The notes under the pieces were generated by a model that saw nothing but the letters and a program-made list of their open reading frames with translations, searched no databases and was not told where the DNA came from. From the NCBI RefSeq assembly GCF_900187875.1, contig NZ_FYEX01000001.1, positions 1,116,001 through 1,180,000 on the forward strand: a DNA stretch of 64,000 nucleotides, read 5' to 3'. Numbering within the stretch: position 1 is the first letter of the stretch; each line of letters starts with the position of its first letter. The translations under genes were made by a program, and so were the position numbers. The DNA comes from Polynucleobacter victoriensis (GTDB taxonomy: Bacteria; Pseudomonadota; Gammaproteobacteria; Burkholderiales; Burkholderiaceae). Below are positions 7,345 to 16,681 of this stretch, one piece after another.

Positions 7345-9414
7345 ATGACCGGTAAAACCAATTCATCTCCTCTCGATAAGCTAGGCTTGCGCTCCAGTTT
7401 GGATTGTGCGCTCCATATACCTATTCGTTATGAAGATGAAACCAAATTATCAACCATTGCAGAGGCAATTGGCTCATTTGGCGGTTTGACCTACCAAGTT
7501 CAGGGGTATGTGATCCGACAAGAGGTGATGTTTCGTCCGCGTCGTCAGTTGCTAGTCCAAATTAGAGATGATGATGGTCAAGAGTTGTTTTTACGTTGGT
7601 TGAACTTTTACCCGAGTCAGCAAAAGCAAATGTCGATGGGGGCTCACTTGCGTGTAAGGGGTGAGGTGCGTGACGGGTATTATGGTCCGGAGATGGTTCA
7701 CCCAGTAGTTAAAGCAGTGACGCCTGATGCACCGCTACCGTCTACATTGACCCCTGTTTACTCTACTGTGGCAGGAGTTAGTCAAACATTGATTCGTAAG
7801 GCAATTGCGAAAGCAATTCAAGACCCAGGTTTGCAAATCAGCTTAAAAGAATTTTTACCAAATGAGCTAATTGCGAAGACTTTTCCTGGTTTAACGATTC
7901 CTACATTGATTTCAGCTTTACAGACTTTGCATCAGCCAAGCAAATCTGATGATTTGGAGTCTATACAAAATAGAACACATCCTGCCTGGCGTCGCGTGCA
8001 ACTCGAAGAGTTGTTGGCTCAACAGATATCGTTGCAGCAGGCAAGGCAAAAACGTTTAAACAGGCAAGCAGTATCAATGAGTCCAGCACCTCTTGAGCGG
8101 GGCGTTTTGAATCAATTTATCAAATCTTTGCCCTTTGATCTAACTGGAGCTCAGAAAAAAGTTTGGCAGGAAATTATTCAAGATTTGAGTCGTGCCTATC
8201 CTATGAATCGTTTGTTGCAAGGTGATGTGGGGAGTGGCAAGACTGTGATTGCTGCATTAGCAGCTTTGCATGCTATTGATCATGGATGCCAGGCTGCCAT
8301 CATGGCCCCCACAGAAATATTAGCCGAGCAACACTATCGTAAATTAAAGCTCTGGTTGGAGCCTTTGGGTGTGAAGATTGCATGGTTAACAGGATCACTT
8401 AAGGTAAAGGAAAAGAGGGAAGCTCAAGAGCAAATTAGTAGTGGTGGTGCGCACCTGGTTATTGGCACTCATGCCTTAATTCAGGAGGGTGTTGAATTTG
8501 CCAAGCTTGGATTTGCTGTGATTGATGAGCAACATCGTTTTGGTGTTAAGCAACGTTTGCAATTGCAGCAAAAAATTGATGATGTTGAAGTTCACTGTCA
8601 TCAATTAATGATGTCAGCTACACCAATCCCTAGAACTTTAGCCATGACTTTTTATGCTGATTTAGAAGTATCGGTCATAGATGAGTTGCCGCCAGGAAGA
8701 AGCCCCATTGTGACAAAGTTAGTCAAAAATGAGAGGCGCCAGGAGGTTGTTAGTGGCTTGTTGGCAGAATTAGCTAAAGGCAGGCAGGTATATTGGGTAT
8801 GCCCGCTCATTGAAGAATCGGACACCTTGCAACTGAAGACGGCTGTGGAAACACATGAAGCTTTGGTAAAAGCATTACCAAATGTCAAAATTGGTTTGGT
8901 GCATGGAAGGTTGAAGTCTCAAGAAAAGAACTCAGTGATGCAAAGTTTCGTTTCTGGGGACATTCAAATCTTGGTGGCTACAACAGTGATAGAAGTTGGT
9001 GTTGACGTCCCTAATGCCTCATTAATGGTCATTGAGCATGCCGAAAGATTTGGCTACGCGCAATTGCATCAGTTACGAGGTCGAGTAGGGCGTGGGTCGG
9101 CTGAGTCTGTTTGTATTTTGTTATATGGTCAAGAGTTATCGTTGGCTGCAAAAGAGCGATTGCAAACCCTTAAAGAAACCCAAGATGGATTTTTAATTGC
9201 TGAACGAGATTTAGCCTTGCGAGGCCCTGGAGAATTGTTGGGTTCTAAACAATCAGGGGATGCTATGTTGCGGTTTATTGATTTACAAAAAGAGCAGTGG
9301 CTCATAGAAAAAACACAGCAACTTTCTGTGGCTTTGTTATCGAATTACCCAGAAATTGCCGAGCAGCATCTATCAAGATGGTTAGGTAGTCGAGCTGAAT
9401 ATCTAAAAGCTTGA
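7345..9414 (+). CDS. recG: ATP-dependent DNA helicase RecG
   Basis: A 689-residue superfamily 2 helicase that remodels stalled forks and Holliday junctions. An N-terminal wedge/OB region covers about residues 60-150. Helicase motifs follow in order: Walker A GDVGSGKT at residue 293, the Walker B variant DEQH at residue 394, MMSATPIPRTLAM (motif III), and QLRGRVGRG (motif VI). The C-terminal RecG block ALRGPGELLGSKQSG is present. Length matches E. coli RecG (693). The ATG at 7345 has no visible Shine-Dalgarno; a TACTAT hexamer ends 7 bases before it, so a leaderless transcript is possible. oxyR follows 12 bp later on the same strand. Confidence 0.96.
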   Translation: MTGKTNSSPLDKLGLRSSLDCALHIPIRYEDETKLSTIAEAIGSFGGLTYQVQGYVIRQEVMFRPRRQLLVQIRDDDGQELFLRWLNFYPSQQKQMSMGAHLRVRGEVRDGYYGPEMVHPVVKAVTPDAPLPSTLTPVYSTVAGVSQTLIRKAIAKAIQDPGLQISLKEFLPNELIAKTFPGLTIPTLISALQTLHQPSKSDDLESIQNRTHPAWRRVQLEELLAQQISLQQARQKRLNRQAVSMSPAPLERGVLNQFIKSLPFDLTGAQKKVWQEIIQDLSRAYPMNRLLQGDVGSGKTVIAALAALHAIDHGCQAAIMAPTEILAEQHYRKLKLWLEPLGVKIAWLTGSLKVKEKREAQEQISSGGAHLVIGTHALIQEGVEFAKLGFAVIDEQHRFGVKQRLQLQQKIDDVEVHCHQLMMSATPIPRTLAMTFYADLEVSVIDELPPGRSPIVTKLVKNERRQEVVSGLLAELAKGRQVYWVCPLIEESDTLQLKTAVETHEALVKALPNVKIGLVHGRLKSQEKNSVMQSFVSGDIQILVATTVIEVGVDVPNASLMVIEHAERFGYAQLHQLRGRVGRGSAESVCILLYGQELSLAAKERLQTLKETQDGFLIAERDLALRGPGELLGSKQSGDAMLRFIDLQKEQWLIEKTQQLSVALLSNYPEIAEQHLSRWLGSRAEYLKA

Positions 9415-9426
9415 TATCCTCTCAAT

Positions 9427-10344
9427 ATGACATTAACTGAACTACGTTATATCGTGGCTGTAGCTAGAGAGCGACACTTTGGTCGTGCGGCTGATGCTTG
9501 CTTTGTGTCTCAACCCACTTTATCGGTAGCAATTAAAAAGCTTGAGGAAGAGTTAAACATTCAGATCTTTGAGAGATCTGGTGCTGAGTTAGCTATTACT
9601 CCATTGGGTCAGAGCATCATTCATCAGGCTCAAAAGGTGTTAGAGGAGGCACAGGTAATCAAGCATTTGGCTCAGCATGGCCAAGATCCTTTATCTGGCC
9701 CTGTGCGTTTGGGCAGCATTTATACGATTGCCCCTTATTTGCTACCCAAGTTAATTGCCAACAGTAGAAGCTTGTTGCCACAAATGCCTTTGTACTTACA
9801 AGAAAACTTCACAGTCAAACTATTGGAGCTTTTGAAGCAGGGTGATATAGATGCTGCAGTACTCGCTGAGCCTTTCCCGCAAGGTGGGCTAGAGGTGTTG
9901 CCTTTATATGATGAAGGTTTTATGGTGGCCGTTCCTCAGGGGCATCCTTGGGAAAGTCTGGCGATGATTCAGCATGCTGATTTGCAGTCGCAAACAACCC
10001 TATTATTGGGTCAAGGACATTGCTTTAGAGATCAAGTGCTTGATATTTGTCCTGACATGCAAAGACATCAAAAAGAGGGTGAGTTAAGTAGCTTTGAAGG
10101 CTCATCGCTAGAGACTATTAGGCAGATGGTTGCAGGTGGGATTGGAATTACTATTTTGCCAATTACTTCAATTGTCGATCAGAACAGTCCGAATAGTTTG
10201 ATTAGATATATTCCATTTGCTAACCCGATTCCAAAGCGTCGTGTTGTTTTAGCGTGGCGTAAAAGCTATGCAAGAACTGCTGCCATGCATGCATTGGCTG
10301 ATGCGATTAAATCTTGTGGTTTGTCGGGGGTTGAGTTCTTGTAA
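9427..10344 (+). CDS. oxyR: LysR-family peroxide sensor OxyR
   Basis: A 305-residue LysR-type regulator: a winged HTH at residues 1-60 (ELRYIVAVARERHFGRAAD, SQPTLSVAIKKLE), then a two-lobed effector domain. The redox-sensing pair is intact: GHCFRDQVLDIC places the cysteines at residues 199 and 208, the positions and spacing of E. coli OxyR, so I call OxyR rather than a generic LysR. In the family, H2O2 forms the 199-208 disulfide and the protein activates antioxidant genes. It is sandwiched between recG and ubiA and overlaps ubiA by 1 bp. There is no clear ribosome-binding site before ATG 9427. Confidence 0.94.
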   Translation: MTLTELRYIVAVARERHFGRAADACFVSQPTLSVAIKKLEEELNIQIFERSGAELAITPLGQSIIHQAQKVLEEAQVIKHLAQHGQDPLSGPVRLGSIYTIAPYLLPKLIANSRSLLPQMPLYLQENFTVKLLELLKQGDIDAAVLAEPFPQGGLEVLPLYDEGFMVAVPQGHPWESLAMIQHADLQSQTTLLLGQGHCFRDQVLDICPDMQRHQKEGELSSFEGSSLETIRQMVAGGIGITILPITSIVDQNSPNSLIRYIPFANPIPKRRVVLAWRKSYARTAAMHALADAIKSCGLSGVEFL

Positions 10345-11189
10345 TGGCTTCAAAGTTTTCAGACTATTTAGCGCTCATTCGTTTTGATAAACCAATTGGC
10401 ACATTATTAGTTCTGTGGCCGACATTGTGGGGTTTATTGATGGCGTCTAATGGGCATCCTCAGCTGGCTCATCTGCTTATTTTTTCAATGGGTTGTTTTT
10501 TAATGCGTAGTGCAGGTTGCGCCATTAATGACTATGCAGATAGAGACTTTGATAAGCATGTTTCTAGAACTAAAGATAGACCTGTTACAGCGGGTCGAGT
10601 GAGCCCCAAAGAGGCTTTGTTGGTTGCTGCATTTCTGGCGCTAATTTCATTTTTACTAATTCTGCCACTCAACCTATTTACCAAGCTTTTATCTATTCCT
10701 GCTGTTTTGATTGCAGCAATTTACCCATTCACAAAAAGATTTTTTTCAATTCCTCAAGCAATATTAGGGATCGCATTTTCCTTCGGAATACCGATGTCAT
10801 ACGCAGCGGTACAAAACAGTATTCCTGTTGATGCTTGGTTATTAGTAATTGCTAATATTGCGTGGGCCATAGCCTATGACACAGCATATGCCATGGTTGA
10901 TAGAGAGGATGACTTAACCATTGGTATAAAAACGTCCGCTATTACTTTTGGTAAGCATGATGTTTTGGTGATGATGATTTGTTATGCAATCACTATGACA
11001 AGTTTTGCTTGGATTGCTCTACGACATGATTTGTCGAGTTTATTCTGGGTTTTTTGGGTTCTAGGTTTGGGGTTGATTGTCTATTACTATCAGCTAGTGT
11101 CTACACGAGCCCCTCAGCAATGCTTTTTGGCGTTTAAAAGAAACAATTGGTTAGGGGCAGCTTTATTTTTAGCCTTGGCTTTTTCTTAA
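10344..11189 (+). CDS. ubiA: 4-hydroxybenzoate polyprenyltransferase
   Basis: A 281-residue membrane prenyltransferase of ubiquinone synthesis that attaches the polyprenyl chain to 4-hydroxybenzoate. It has about eight hydrophobic helices and both Mg-diphosphate Asp motifs: NDYADRDFD (first) and DREDD (second). The N-terminal FDKPIGTLLVLWPTLWGL segment is typical of UbiA. The start overlaps the last base of oxyR (TAATG-type junction), implying translational coupling. Its stop is 1 bp from the convergent proC stop, and no terminator hairpin is evident there. Confidence 0.95.
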   Translation: MASKFSDYLALIRFDKPIGTLLVLWPTLWGLLMASNGHPQLAHLLIFSMGCFLMRSAGCAINDYADRDFDKHVSRTKDRPVTAGRVSPKEALLVAAFLALISFLLILPLNLFTKLLSIPAVLIAAIYPFTKRFFSIPQAILGIAFSFGIPMSYAAVQNSIPVDAWLLVIANIAWAIAYDTAYAMVDREDDLTIGIKTSAITFGKHDVLVMMICYAITMTSFAWIALRHDLSSLFWVFWVLGLGLIVYYYQLVSTRAPQQCFLAFKRNNWLGAALFLALAFS

Positions 11190-11190
11190 G

Positions 11191-12039
11191 TTACTGACGG
11201 CTAAATTCATCACCCATTTCAGCACCACGAGCGCTTGCAGCTTTAATAGCTTTAGCCATAATTTCTGCCCAAGACTCTTTTTCAAGAACCTGCAAAGCCG
11301 CATAAGTTGTACCACCTTTAGAGGTGACTTTCTCGCGCAATATTGATGGTGGTTCTGAAGATTGGGCAGCTAAACTTGCTGCACCTTGAACGGTTTGTAT
11401 AGCTAATAAACGAGCTTGAGCAGGTGTTAGTCCTTGAGCAATACCAGCGTTTTCTAAAGCCTCTAAAAATGCAAAAACATATGCAGGGCCGCTACCTGAT
11501 ACAGCGGTGATGTCATCCATCTGTTTTTCGTTATCAACCCACACAACTTTGCCAACTGCCTGACAAATATTTTCAGCTAATTCTTTATCGCTCTTCGGAG
11601 TATTGGCATTTGTATATAAGCCAGTCATACCTTGGCTAATTAATGCAGGTGTATTAGGCATAGCTCTTACTAATCTTGTATGGCCTAGCCATGCTGCCAT
11701 ATCAGATGTTCTAATTCCTGCTGCCACACTCAAACACAGAGGTTTTGTGTTGAAAGTACTGAGTACTTCAGCAAGTTCTAGTGATGCTTCTTTGAACTGT
11801 TGTGGTTTTACGGCCATCACAATTACGTCAGAAGATTCGATGTGTGCTGCTAATTTTTTAATATTTTGTGCAGTAATAACTGATAGCTCAGACTCTAGAC
11901 GCTGACGGGTTTGATCATAAGGGTCAGCAACAAAAATATTTTTTGCAGCAACCCCTTTTTTAATTAATCCGCCTATTAGTGCGCTAGCCATGTTGCCGCC
12001 ACCAATAAAACTAATTTTTAGAGTTGATAAGTTATTCAT
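11191..12039 (-). CDS. proC: Pyrroline-5-carboxylate reductase
   Basis: A 282-residue enzyme making the last step of proline synthesis (P5C to proline with NAD(P)H). The N-terminal Rossmann motif IGGGNMASALIGGL binds the cofactor. VMAVKPQQF and RAMPNTPALISQGMTGL are family blocks, and the C-terminal signature reads VSGSGPAYVFAFLEAL, followed by EKVTSKGGTTYAAL. The length is normal. It overlaps the upstream YggS-family gene by 4 bp; this yggS-proC pairing is common in bacteria. Confidence 0.96.
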   Translation of the reverse strand: MNNLSTLKISFIGGGNMASALIGGLIKKGVAAKNIFVADPYDQTRQRLESELSVITAQNIKKLAAHIESSDVIVMAVKPQQFKEASLELAEVLSTFNTKPLCLSVAAGIRTSDMAAWLGHTRLVRAMPNTPALISQGMTGLYTNANTPKSDKELAENICQAVGKVVWVDNEKQMDDITAVSGSGPAYVFAFLEALENAGIAQGLTPAQARLLAIQTVQGAASLAAQSSEPPSILREKVTSKGGTTYAALQVLEKESWAEIMAKAIKAASARGAEMGDEFSRQ

Positions 12040-12758
12040 AAATAGGTTCTCTTGCCAAAAATTGCTGTGCCAACACGTACCATCGTACTACCTTCTGCTA
12101 TCGCAGCTTCAATATCTGAAGACATGCCCATAGAGAGGGTATCTAGTTGCATTTTAGATTGATCAAGTTCCTCACTTGACTTCAAAATCTCAAGGAGTTG
12201 GCGTAGCTCGTGATGAGCCTGTCTTTGTTGGGCTACATCATCTGTGGGCTCTGGAATGCTCATGAGTCCTCTCAGTAAAAGATTTGGTAGCTCGGATATA
12301 TGCTTACAAAGCTCAATGAGATCATTGGCTTGCACACCGCTTTTACTAGATTCGCCACTGATGTTAACTTGTATGCATACATTCAATCGCGGTAAGTTAG
12401 ATGGCCTTTGATCATTTAATCTTTGAGCAATTTTTAGGCGGTCGATGCTATGAACCCAGTCAAAATTTTCGGCAACATCGCGAGATTTATTGCTTTGTAA
12501 TGGGCCAATAAAATGCCATTTAATTTCAGCTCGTAAATCTTGAAGTGATGCAATTTTTGCCACACCTTCTTGGACATAGTTTTCCCCAAAGGCACGCTGC
12601 CCGCTATCAAAGCAAGTTCTTACATCTTCTGCAGGAAATGTTTTTGAAACTGCTAAAAGCTGAATATCTTCTGGCGAGCGACCACAAGCCTTGGCGGCTT
12701 GAGTGATACGCTCTTTAATATTCTCTAAGTTAGCTTTTATGAAGGACATATCCCTCAT
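12036..12758 (-). CDS. yggS: YggS/PROSC-family pyridoxal phosphate homeostasis protein
   Basis: A 240-residue single-domain PLP-binding TIM-barrel protein. The PLP lysine lies in LLAVSKTFPAEDV (about residue 39). HFIGPLQSNK and the C-terminal LSMGMSSDIEAAIAEGSTMVRVGTAIFG are the other family blocks. Members carry PLP without a known catalytic reaction and keep vitamin B6 and amino acid pools balanced. Two starts are possible, ATG at 12758 or in-frame ATG at 12749; the family alignment slightly favours the inner one, but a GAGGG lies too close to it, so I kept 12758. The start lies inside the 3' end of glcF and the stop overlaps proC. Confidence 0.93.
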   Translation of the reverse strand: MRDMSFIKANLENIKERITQAAKACGRSPEDIQLLAVSKTFPAEDVRTCFDSGQRAFGENYVQEGVAKIASLQDLRAEIKWHFIGPLQSNKSRDVAENFDWVHSIDRLKIAQRLNDQRPSNLPRLNVCIQVNISGESSKSGVQANDLIELCKHISELPNLLLRGLMSIPEPTDDVAQQRQAHHELRQLLEILKSSEELDQSKMQLDTLSMGMSSDIEAAIAEGSTMVRVGTAIFGKRTYL

Positions 12759-14022
12759 TTTGCTCTATTAATGAATCAATCAGTTCAATCCAGTGTTCAA
12801 CCGTTGTATTTTCATTTTGTAAATGTGTAATACAACCAATATTCGCTGACACAATTCGATCTGCTTGATGCTGAGAAACAGCTTTTTGAAGATGATTTAA
12901 TTTTTGTTCTTTGAGCTGTTTGGATAAACCAGCTTGCAAGATTGAGTAGGTTCCAGCCGAGCCACAACATAAATGACTATCTTGGCACGTATTTATTGCA
13001 ATACCCAATTGCCCAAGCATAGTTTCTAACTGACCTTTAATTTTTTGACCATGTTGCAAAGTGCAAGGAGGGTGATAGACCACACCTTTCTTAGACTTGT
13101 CGCCAATTAGCTGTTTTAAGGACTGTGTGTGACTTGGCAGTATCTCAATCAGATCTTTGCAAAGATCTGATATGACTTTGGCTTTTTCTGCATAGTGAGG
13201 ATCGTCGCGCAATATATGACCGTATTCTTTAACGGTGACACCGCAACCAGATGCGTTCATGATTAGTGCTTGAACTTTATGGCCATTGCATTCAGGTGCT
13301 TCACCCGTAACATAAGGCCACCAAGCATCAATATTCCTTCGCATATCAGCTAAGCCAGCTTCTTGCTCATTGAGGTGATATTTTAGTGCGCCACAACATC
13401 CTGCTTTGGCTGCAACTAGAACATCAACGCCTAATTGACTCATCACTCGAGCGGTGGCGTTATTGATATTAGGTAGCATGCCGGGTTGAACGCAGCCCTC
13501 TAGCATTAACATTTTGGTGTGGTGAAGATTGCTAGGAGGGCGTAAACCTGGTTGTTTTCCACGTGGCATTTTTTGTTGAATGACCTTTGGTAACAGTGGC
13601 CTAACAATTCTGCCAAGTCGCATGCCATTCTCAAAGAGAATTTTATTGGTTAGACCAAAAGCTAATGCTTTACGTAAAAGACGCTCAACGATAGGTCTTG
13701 GACTAGTTTGTTCTTCGGCCCATTTGCGACCAATATCAACTAAGTGTCCATAATCGACGCCACTTGGGCATGTGCTTTCACAGTTTCGGCAGGTTAGACA
13801 ACGATCTAAGTGCTCGCGCGTTTTTTCAGTTGCAGGTCTGCCTTCAGCAATTTGTTTAATTAGGTAGATTCGACCTCGTGGTCCATCTAATTCATCACCA
13901 AGTATTTGATAAGTTGGACATGTTGCCGTACAAAACCCACAGTGAACACATTTATTCAAAATGCTCTGGGCCATCACGCCATCTGGAGTCCCAGCAAATT
14001 GAGGAGCTAATTCTGTTTGCAT
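12730..14022 (-). CDS. glcF: Glycolate oxidase iron-sulfur subunit
   Basis: A 430-residue subunit of membrane-associated glycolate dehydrogenase. Two 4Fe-4S ferredoxin motifs are visible: CVHCGFCTATCP and CLTCRNCESTCP, both near the N-terminus. Two CCG (cysteine-rich) domains follow, with GCCGALKYH and LCCGSAGTYS. I start at ATG 14022 because AGGAAGG precedes it and the next open reading frame upstream (to 14055) overlaps glcE and lacks support. glcE stops 1 bp before this ATG. With glcD and glcE it forms the three-subunit complex that oxidises glycolate to glyoxylate, feeding electrons to the respiratory chain. Confidence 0.92.
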   Translation of the reverse strand: MQTELAPQFAGTPDGVMAQSILNKCVHCGFCTATCPTYQILGDELDGPRGRIYLIKQIAEGRPATEKTREHLDRCLTCRNCESTCPSGVDYGHLVDIGRKWAEEQTSPRPIVERLLRKALAFGLTNKILFENGMRLGRIVRPLLPKVIQQKMPRGKQPGLRPPSNLHHTKMLMLEGCVQPGMLPNINNATARVMSQLGVDVLVAAKAGCCGALKYHLNEQEAGLADMRRNIDAWWPYVTGEAPECNGHKVQALIMNASGCGVTVKEYGHILRDDPHYAEKAKVISDLCKDLIEILPSHTQSLKQLIGDKSKKGVVYHPPCTLQHGQKIKGQLETMLGQLGIAINTCQDSHLCCGSAGTYSILQAGLSKQLKEQKLNHLQKAVSQHQADRIVSANIGCITHLQNENTTVEHWIELIDSLIEQNEGYVLHKS

Positions 14023-14023
14023 A

Positions 14024-15130
14024 TTAAGCCAACCTTCCTGTAGCAAAAATGCCATGTGGATCGAAGGCTTTTTTAAGACGATCTTGTACCGGTACCAGGG
14101 CTTTTGTTAATGGGTTGTCATTAAGTGAGCTAAGCATTGCGATATCTTTTTCACTTGACCTAAATATGCTTGCATGTCCGTGCGCTTTAGCTGCTATTGC
14201 CTTGGCTGTTGCTGCATCTAATTTACCCTGCCACCAGCGCTGTCCTCCGTGCCACTCAATGAGGGTGGATCCAGTAAGCTCGAGAGGTTTAGATGTGGGC
14301 GCGACCGCAAACCTCCATAATGGTGAGGCTTCGCCGTTGCTTGATTTGAACCAATCTGATTGGTGCTCTTTAAGAGCTGCCCAGAACTTTTTAGCTTCTT
14401 CAGGCTCAAGTAATTGCATACCTAAGTTTTTCTTAAAAGAATTGGTGGCTGACTCTACGGCAGCTTTGGCGCCACTTAATCGAATGTGTAAAACCCCATT
14501 TTGTTCACCTTGCCAGCAACTCGCATTGATTGGCCAAGGTTGGCTGGCTAATAAATTCATGGTGTGCAGGGCTTTGTCTTGCTCGATCTCTAATCGAAGA
14601 GTGGCTGTAGCCACTGGTTTTGGTAAAACTTTAATGGAGACGTCTAGTAATAATGCTAAGGTGCCAAGTGATCCAGGCATCAATCTTGATACATCATATC
14701 CCGCAACGTTTTTCATCACGGTTCCACCAAAGTTCATCACTTGCCCTTGACCATCCAAGATCTTTGCGCCTAATACAAAGTCTCTCAAACTTCCGGCGCT
14801 AACTCTTCCTGGGCCAGCAAGCCCTGAACAAACCATGCCGCCGATGGTGGCATTTTCACCAAAGTAAGGAGGTTCAAATGCGAATTGTTGATTTTTTTCA
14901 TCAAGAGCTAACTCAACCTCTTTGATGGATGTACCAGATTTAACTGTGATTACTAATTCATCAGGTTGGTAATTAATGATTCCTTGGTAACCTTTTGTTG
15001 ATAGCGTATTCCCCTTGAGCTCCCCACCGAACCAATCTTTGGTTCCTGCCCCTGTGATTCTAAGTAAACCTTTTGAATCGATCGTGTTGCGAATAATCTC
15101 TTGCGTATCTTGAATAAATGAGTGGCTCAT
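14024..15130 (-). CDS. glcE: Glycolate oxidase FAD-binding subunit
   Basis: A 368-residue protein of the VAO/FAD-linked oxidase type, shorter than its paralogue glcD next door. The FAD-binding block is visible as PPYFGENATIGGMVCSGLAGPGR, preceded by DELVITVKSGTSIKEVE and followed by VMKNVAGYDVSRLMPGSLGTLA. The C-terminal end DPHGIFATGRLA is typical of GlcE (FDPxGIFNPGR). It starts on the last base of glcD and ends 1 bp before the glcF start. The three genes make one transcription unit. Confidence 0.92.
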   Translation of the reverse strand: MSHSFIQDTQEIIRNTIDSKGLLRITGAGTKDWFGGELKGNTLSTKGYQGIINYQPDELVITVKSGTSIKEVELALDEKNQQFAFEPPYFGENATIGGMVCSGLAGPGRVSAGSLRDFVLGAKILDGQGQVMNFGGTVMKNVAGYDVSRLMPGSLGTLALLLDVSIKVLPKPVATATLRLEIEQDKALHTMNLLASQPWPINASCWQGEQNGVLHIRLSGAKAAVESATNSFKKNLGMQLLEPEEAKKFWAALKEHQSDWFKSSNGEASPLWRFAVAPTSKPLELTGSTLIEWHGGQRWWQGKLDAATAKAIAAKAHGHASIFRSSEKDIAMLSSLNDNPLTKALVPVQDRLKKAFDPHGIFATGRLA

Positions 15131-16623
15131 TAGAAGCGCTCCAATTCTGGATGAGGTAGCGCACCACCTGTGATGCGCATGCGACCATATTCAGCGCAGC
15201 GATTAAGAGTTGGAATTGCTTTATCAGGGTTTAAAAGTTTTTTTGGATCGAATGCTGCTTTTACTCCCCAAAAGAGCTCTCTTTCTGATTCGCTAAATTG
15301 AACACACATAGAGTTAATCTTTTCGATGCCCACACCATGTTCGCCAGTGATTGTCCCGCCAAGTTCTACGCATGTTTCCAAAATGTCACTGCCGAATGCT
15401 TCAGCACGATGCCATTCATCCTCGTCAGAGCCATTAAACAAAATCAGTGGGTGCATGTTGCCATCACCTGCATGAAAAACATTCATGCAACGCAGTTGAT
15501 ATTTTTTTTCCATATCTTGAATGCGCTTGAGTAAAGTGGCGATGTGCTGACGCGGAATCGTGCCATCCATACAGTAATAGTCTGCAGAAATTCGACCTGC
15601 AGCAGGGAACGCATTTTTGCGACCACTCCAAAACTTAAGACGTTCAGCTTCACTTTGTGACACTTGTATTCTGATGGCACCGCTATTTTTTAGAACTTCT
15701 GTCATTCTTTCGATTTCTTCAGCCACCTCTTCTGGGGTGCCATCAGATTCGCATAGAAGAATAGCCTCGGCATTGATGTCATATCCTGCGTGGACAAACT
15801 CCTCAACAGCCCTAGTCGCAGCCTTATCCATCATTTCTAGGCCGGCAGGTATGATGCCTGCGGCAACGATGGCTGCAACTGCGTTGCCGCCTTTCTCAAC
15901 ATCATCAAAACTAGCCATGATGACTTGAGCTAGTTGAGGTTTAGGTACTAATTTGACTACTACCTCTGTAATCACTGCGAGCATGCCTTCGCTACCCACC
16001 AAAATTGACATTAAATCTAATCCCGGAGCATCTGGAGCGAGACTACCGAACTCAACTACCTCTCCAGAAATTAAGATGGCTCGGACTTTTAATATGTTGT
16101 GAAGTGTGAGGCCATATTTAAGACAGTGAACCCCGCCAGAGTTTTCGCTGACATTGCCACCAATCGAGCAGGCAATTTGTGATGATGGATCTGGAGCGTA
16201 GTACAAGCCATGATGAGCCACCGCCTCAGAGATTGCTAGATTTCTAACGCCAGGTTGAACGACTGCTGTTCTGGCAATAGGGTCTATGTGTAATATTTTT
16301 TTAAATTTAGCCAAGGATAGGACCAATCCTTGGGCAATTGGCATTGCTCCGCCAGATAAACCGGTTCCCGCCCCTCTTGGGACGATGGGAATCTCCAAAT
16401 TTTGACAAACTTTGATGACTGCAACAGCCTGGGCCTCAGTTTCTGGAAGGGCAACAGCTAAAGGCATTTGACGGTAAGCCGCCAAACCATCACATTCATA
16501 AGGAATCGTGTCTTCTGGCTCCCAAAGTAGGGCATGCTCCGGTAAAAGTGGCTTTAAAGCCTTGACTAGCTGAGCTTGCCGGTTTTTTATTTGGGTAATT
16601 GGATTATCAGTGAGTGTGTTCAT
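15130..16623 (-). CDS. glcD: Glycolate oxidase catalytic FAD subunit
   Basis: A 497-residue FAD-linked oxidase. The PCMH-type FAD-binding domain contains VPRGAGTGLSGGAMP and SIGGNVSENSGGVHCLKYG. The C-terminal cap carries MNVFHAGDGNMHPLILF and the GEHGVGIEK motif of the GlcD/D-lactate dehydrogenase group. It is first in glcD-glcE-glcF, which argues for glycolate rather than D-lactate as substrate; the aquatic lifestyle suggested by the likely taxon, with algal glycolate available, fits but is an inference. The gene is divergent from the adenosyltransferase gene, 58 bp away. I see no glcC-like regulator beside it. Confidence 0.92.
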   Translation of the reverse strand: MNTLTDNPITQIKNRQAQLVKALKPLLPEHALLWEPEDTIPYECDGLAAYRQMPLAVALPETEAQAVAVIKVCQNLEIPIVPRGAGTGLSGGAMPIAQGLVLSLAKFKKILHIDPIARTAVVQPGVRNLAISEAVAHHGLYYAPDPSSQIACSIGGNVSENSGGVHCLKYGLTLHNILKVRAILISGEVVEFGSLAPDAPGLDLMSILVGSEGMLAVITEVVVKLVPKPQLAQVIMASFDDVEKGGNAVAAIVAAGIIPAGLEMMDKAATRAVEEFVHAGYDINAEAILLCESDGTPEEVAEEIERMTEVLKNSGAIRIQVSQSEAERLKFWSGRKNAFPAAGRISADYYCMDGTIPRQHIATLLKRIQDMEKKYQLRCMNVFHAGDGNMHPLILFNGSDEDEWHRAEAFGSDILETCVELGGTITGEHGVGIEKINSMCVQFSESERELFWGVKAAFDPKKLLNPDKAIPTLNRCAEYGRMRITGGALPHPELERF

Positions 16624-16644
16624 GAGTCTCTATTTTCTTGTGGT

Positions 16645-16674
16645 TTAACTCTATTCTAGCTATTTCCCTATAAT
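16645..16674 (+). promoter_or_regulatory. Predicted sigma-70 promoter giving a leaderless adenosyltransferase mRNA
   Basis: A perfect -10 hexamer TATAAT (16669-16674) has a TTAACT -35-like hexamer 18 bp upstream (16645-16650). Only 7 bases separate the -10 from the ATG at 16682, so transcription should begin at or within 1-2 bases of the start codon. No Shine-Dalgarno is present. Confidence 0.6.
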
Positions 16675-16681
16675 CAGTCTT

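Noticed and set aside
14049..14750. A 233-codon open frame antisense to glcE
   Set aside because: It is fully covered by glcE, which matches a known family throughout; composition and lack of a ribosome-binding site point to a shadow frame.
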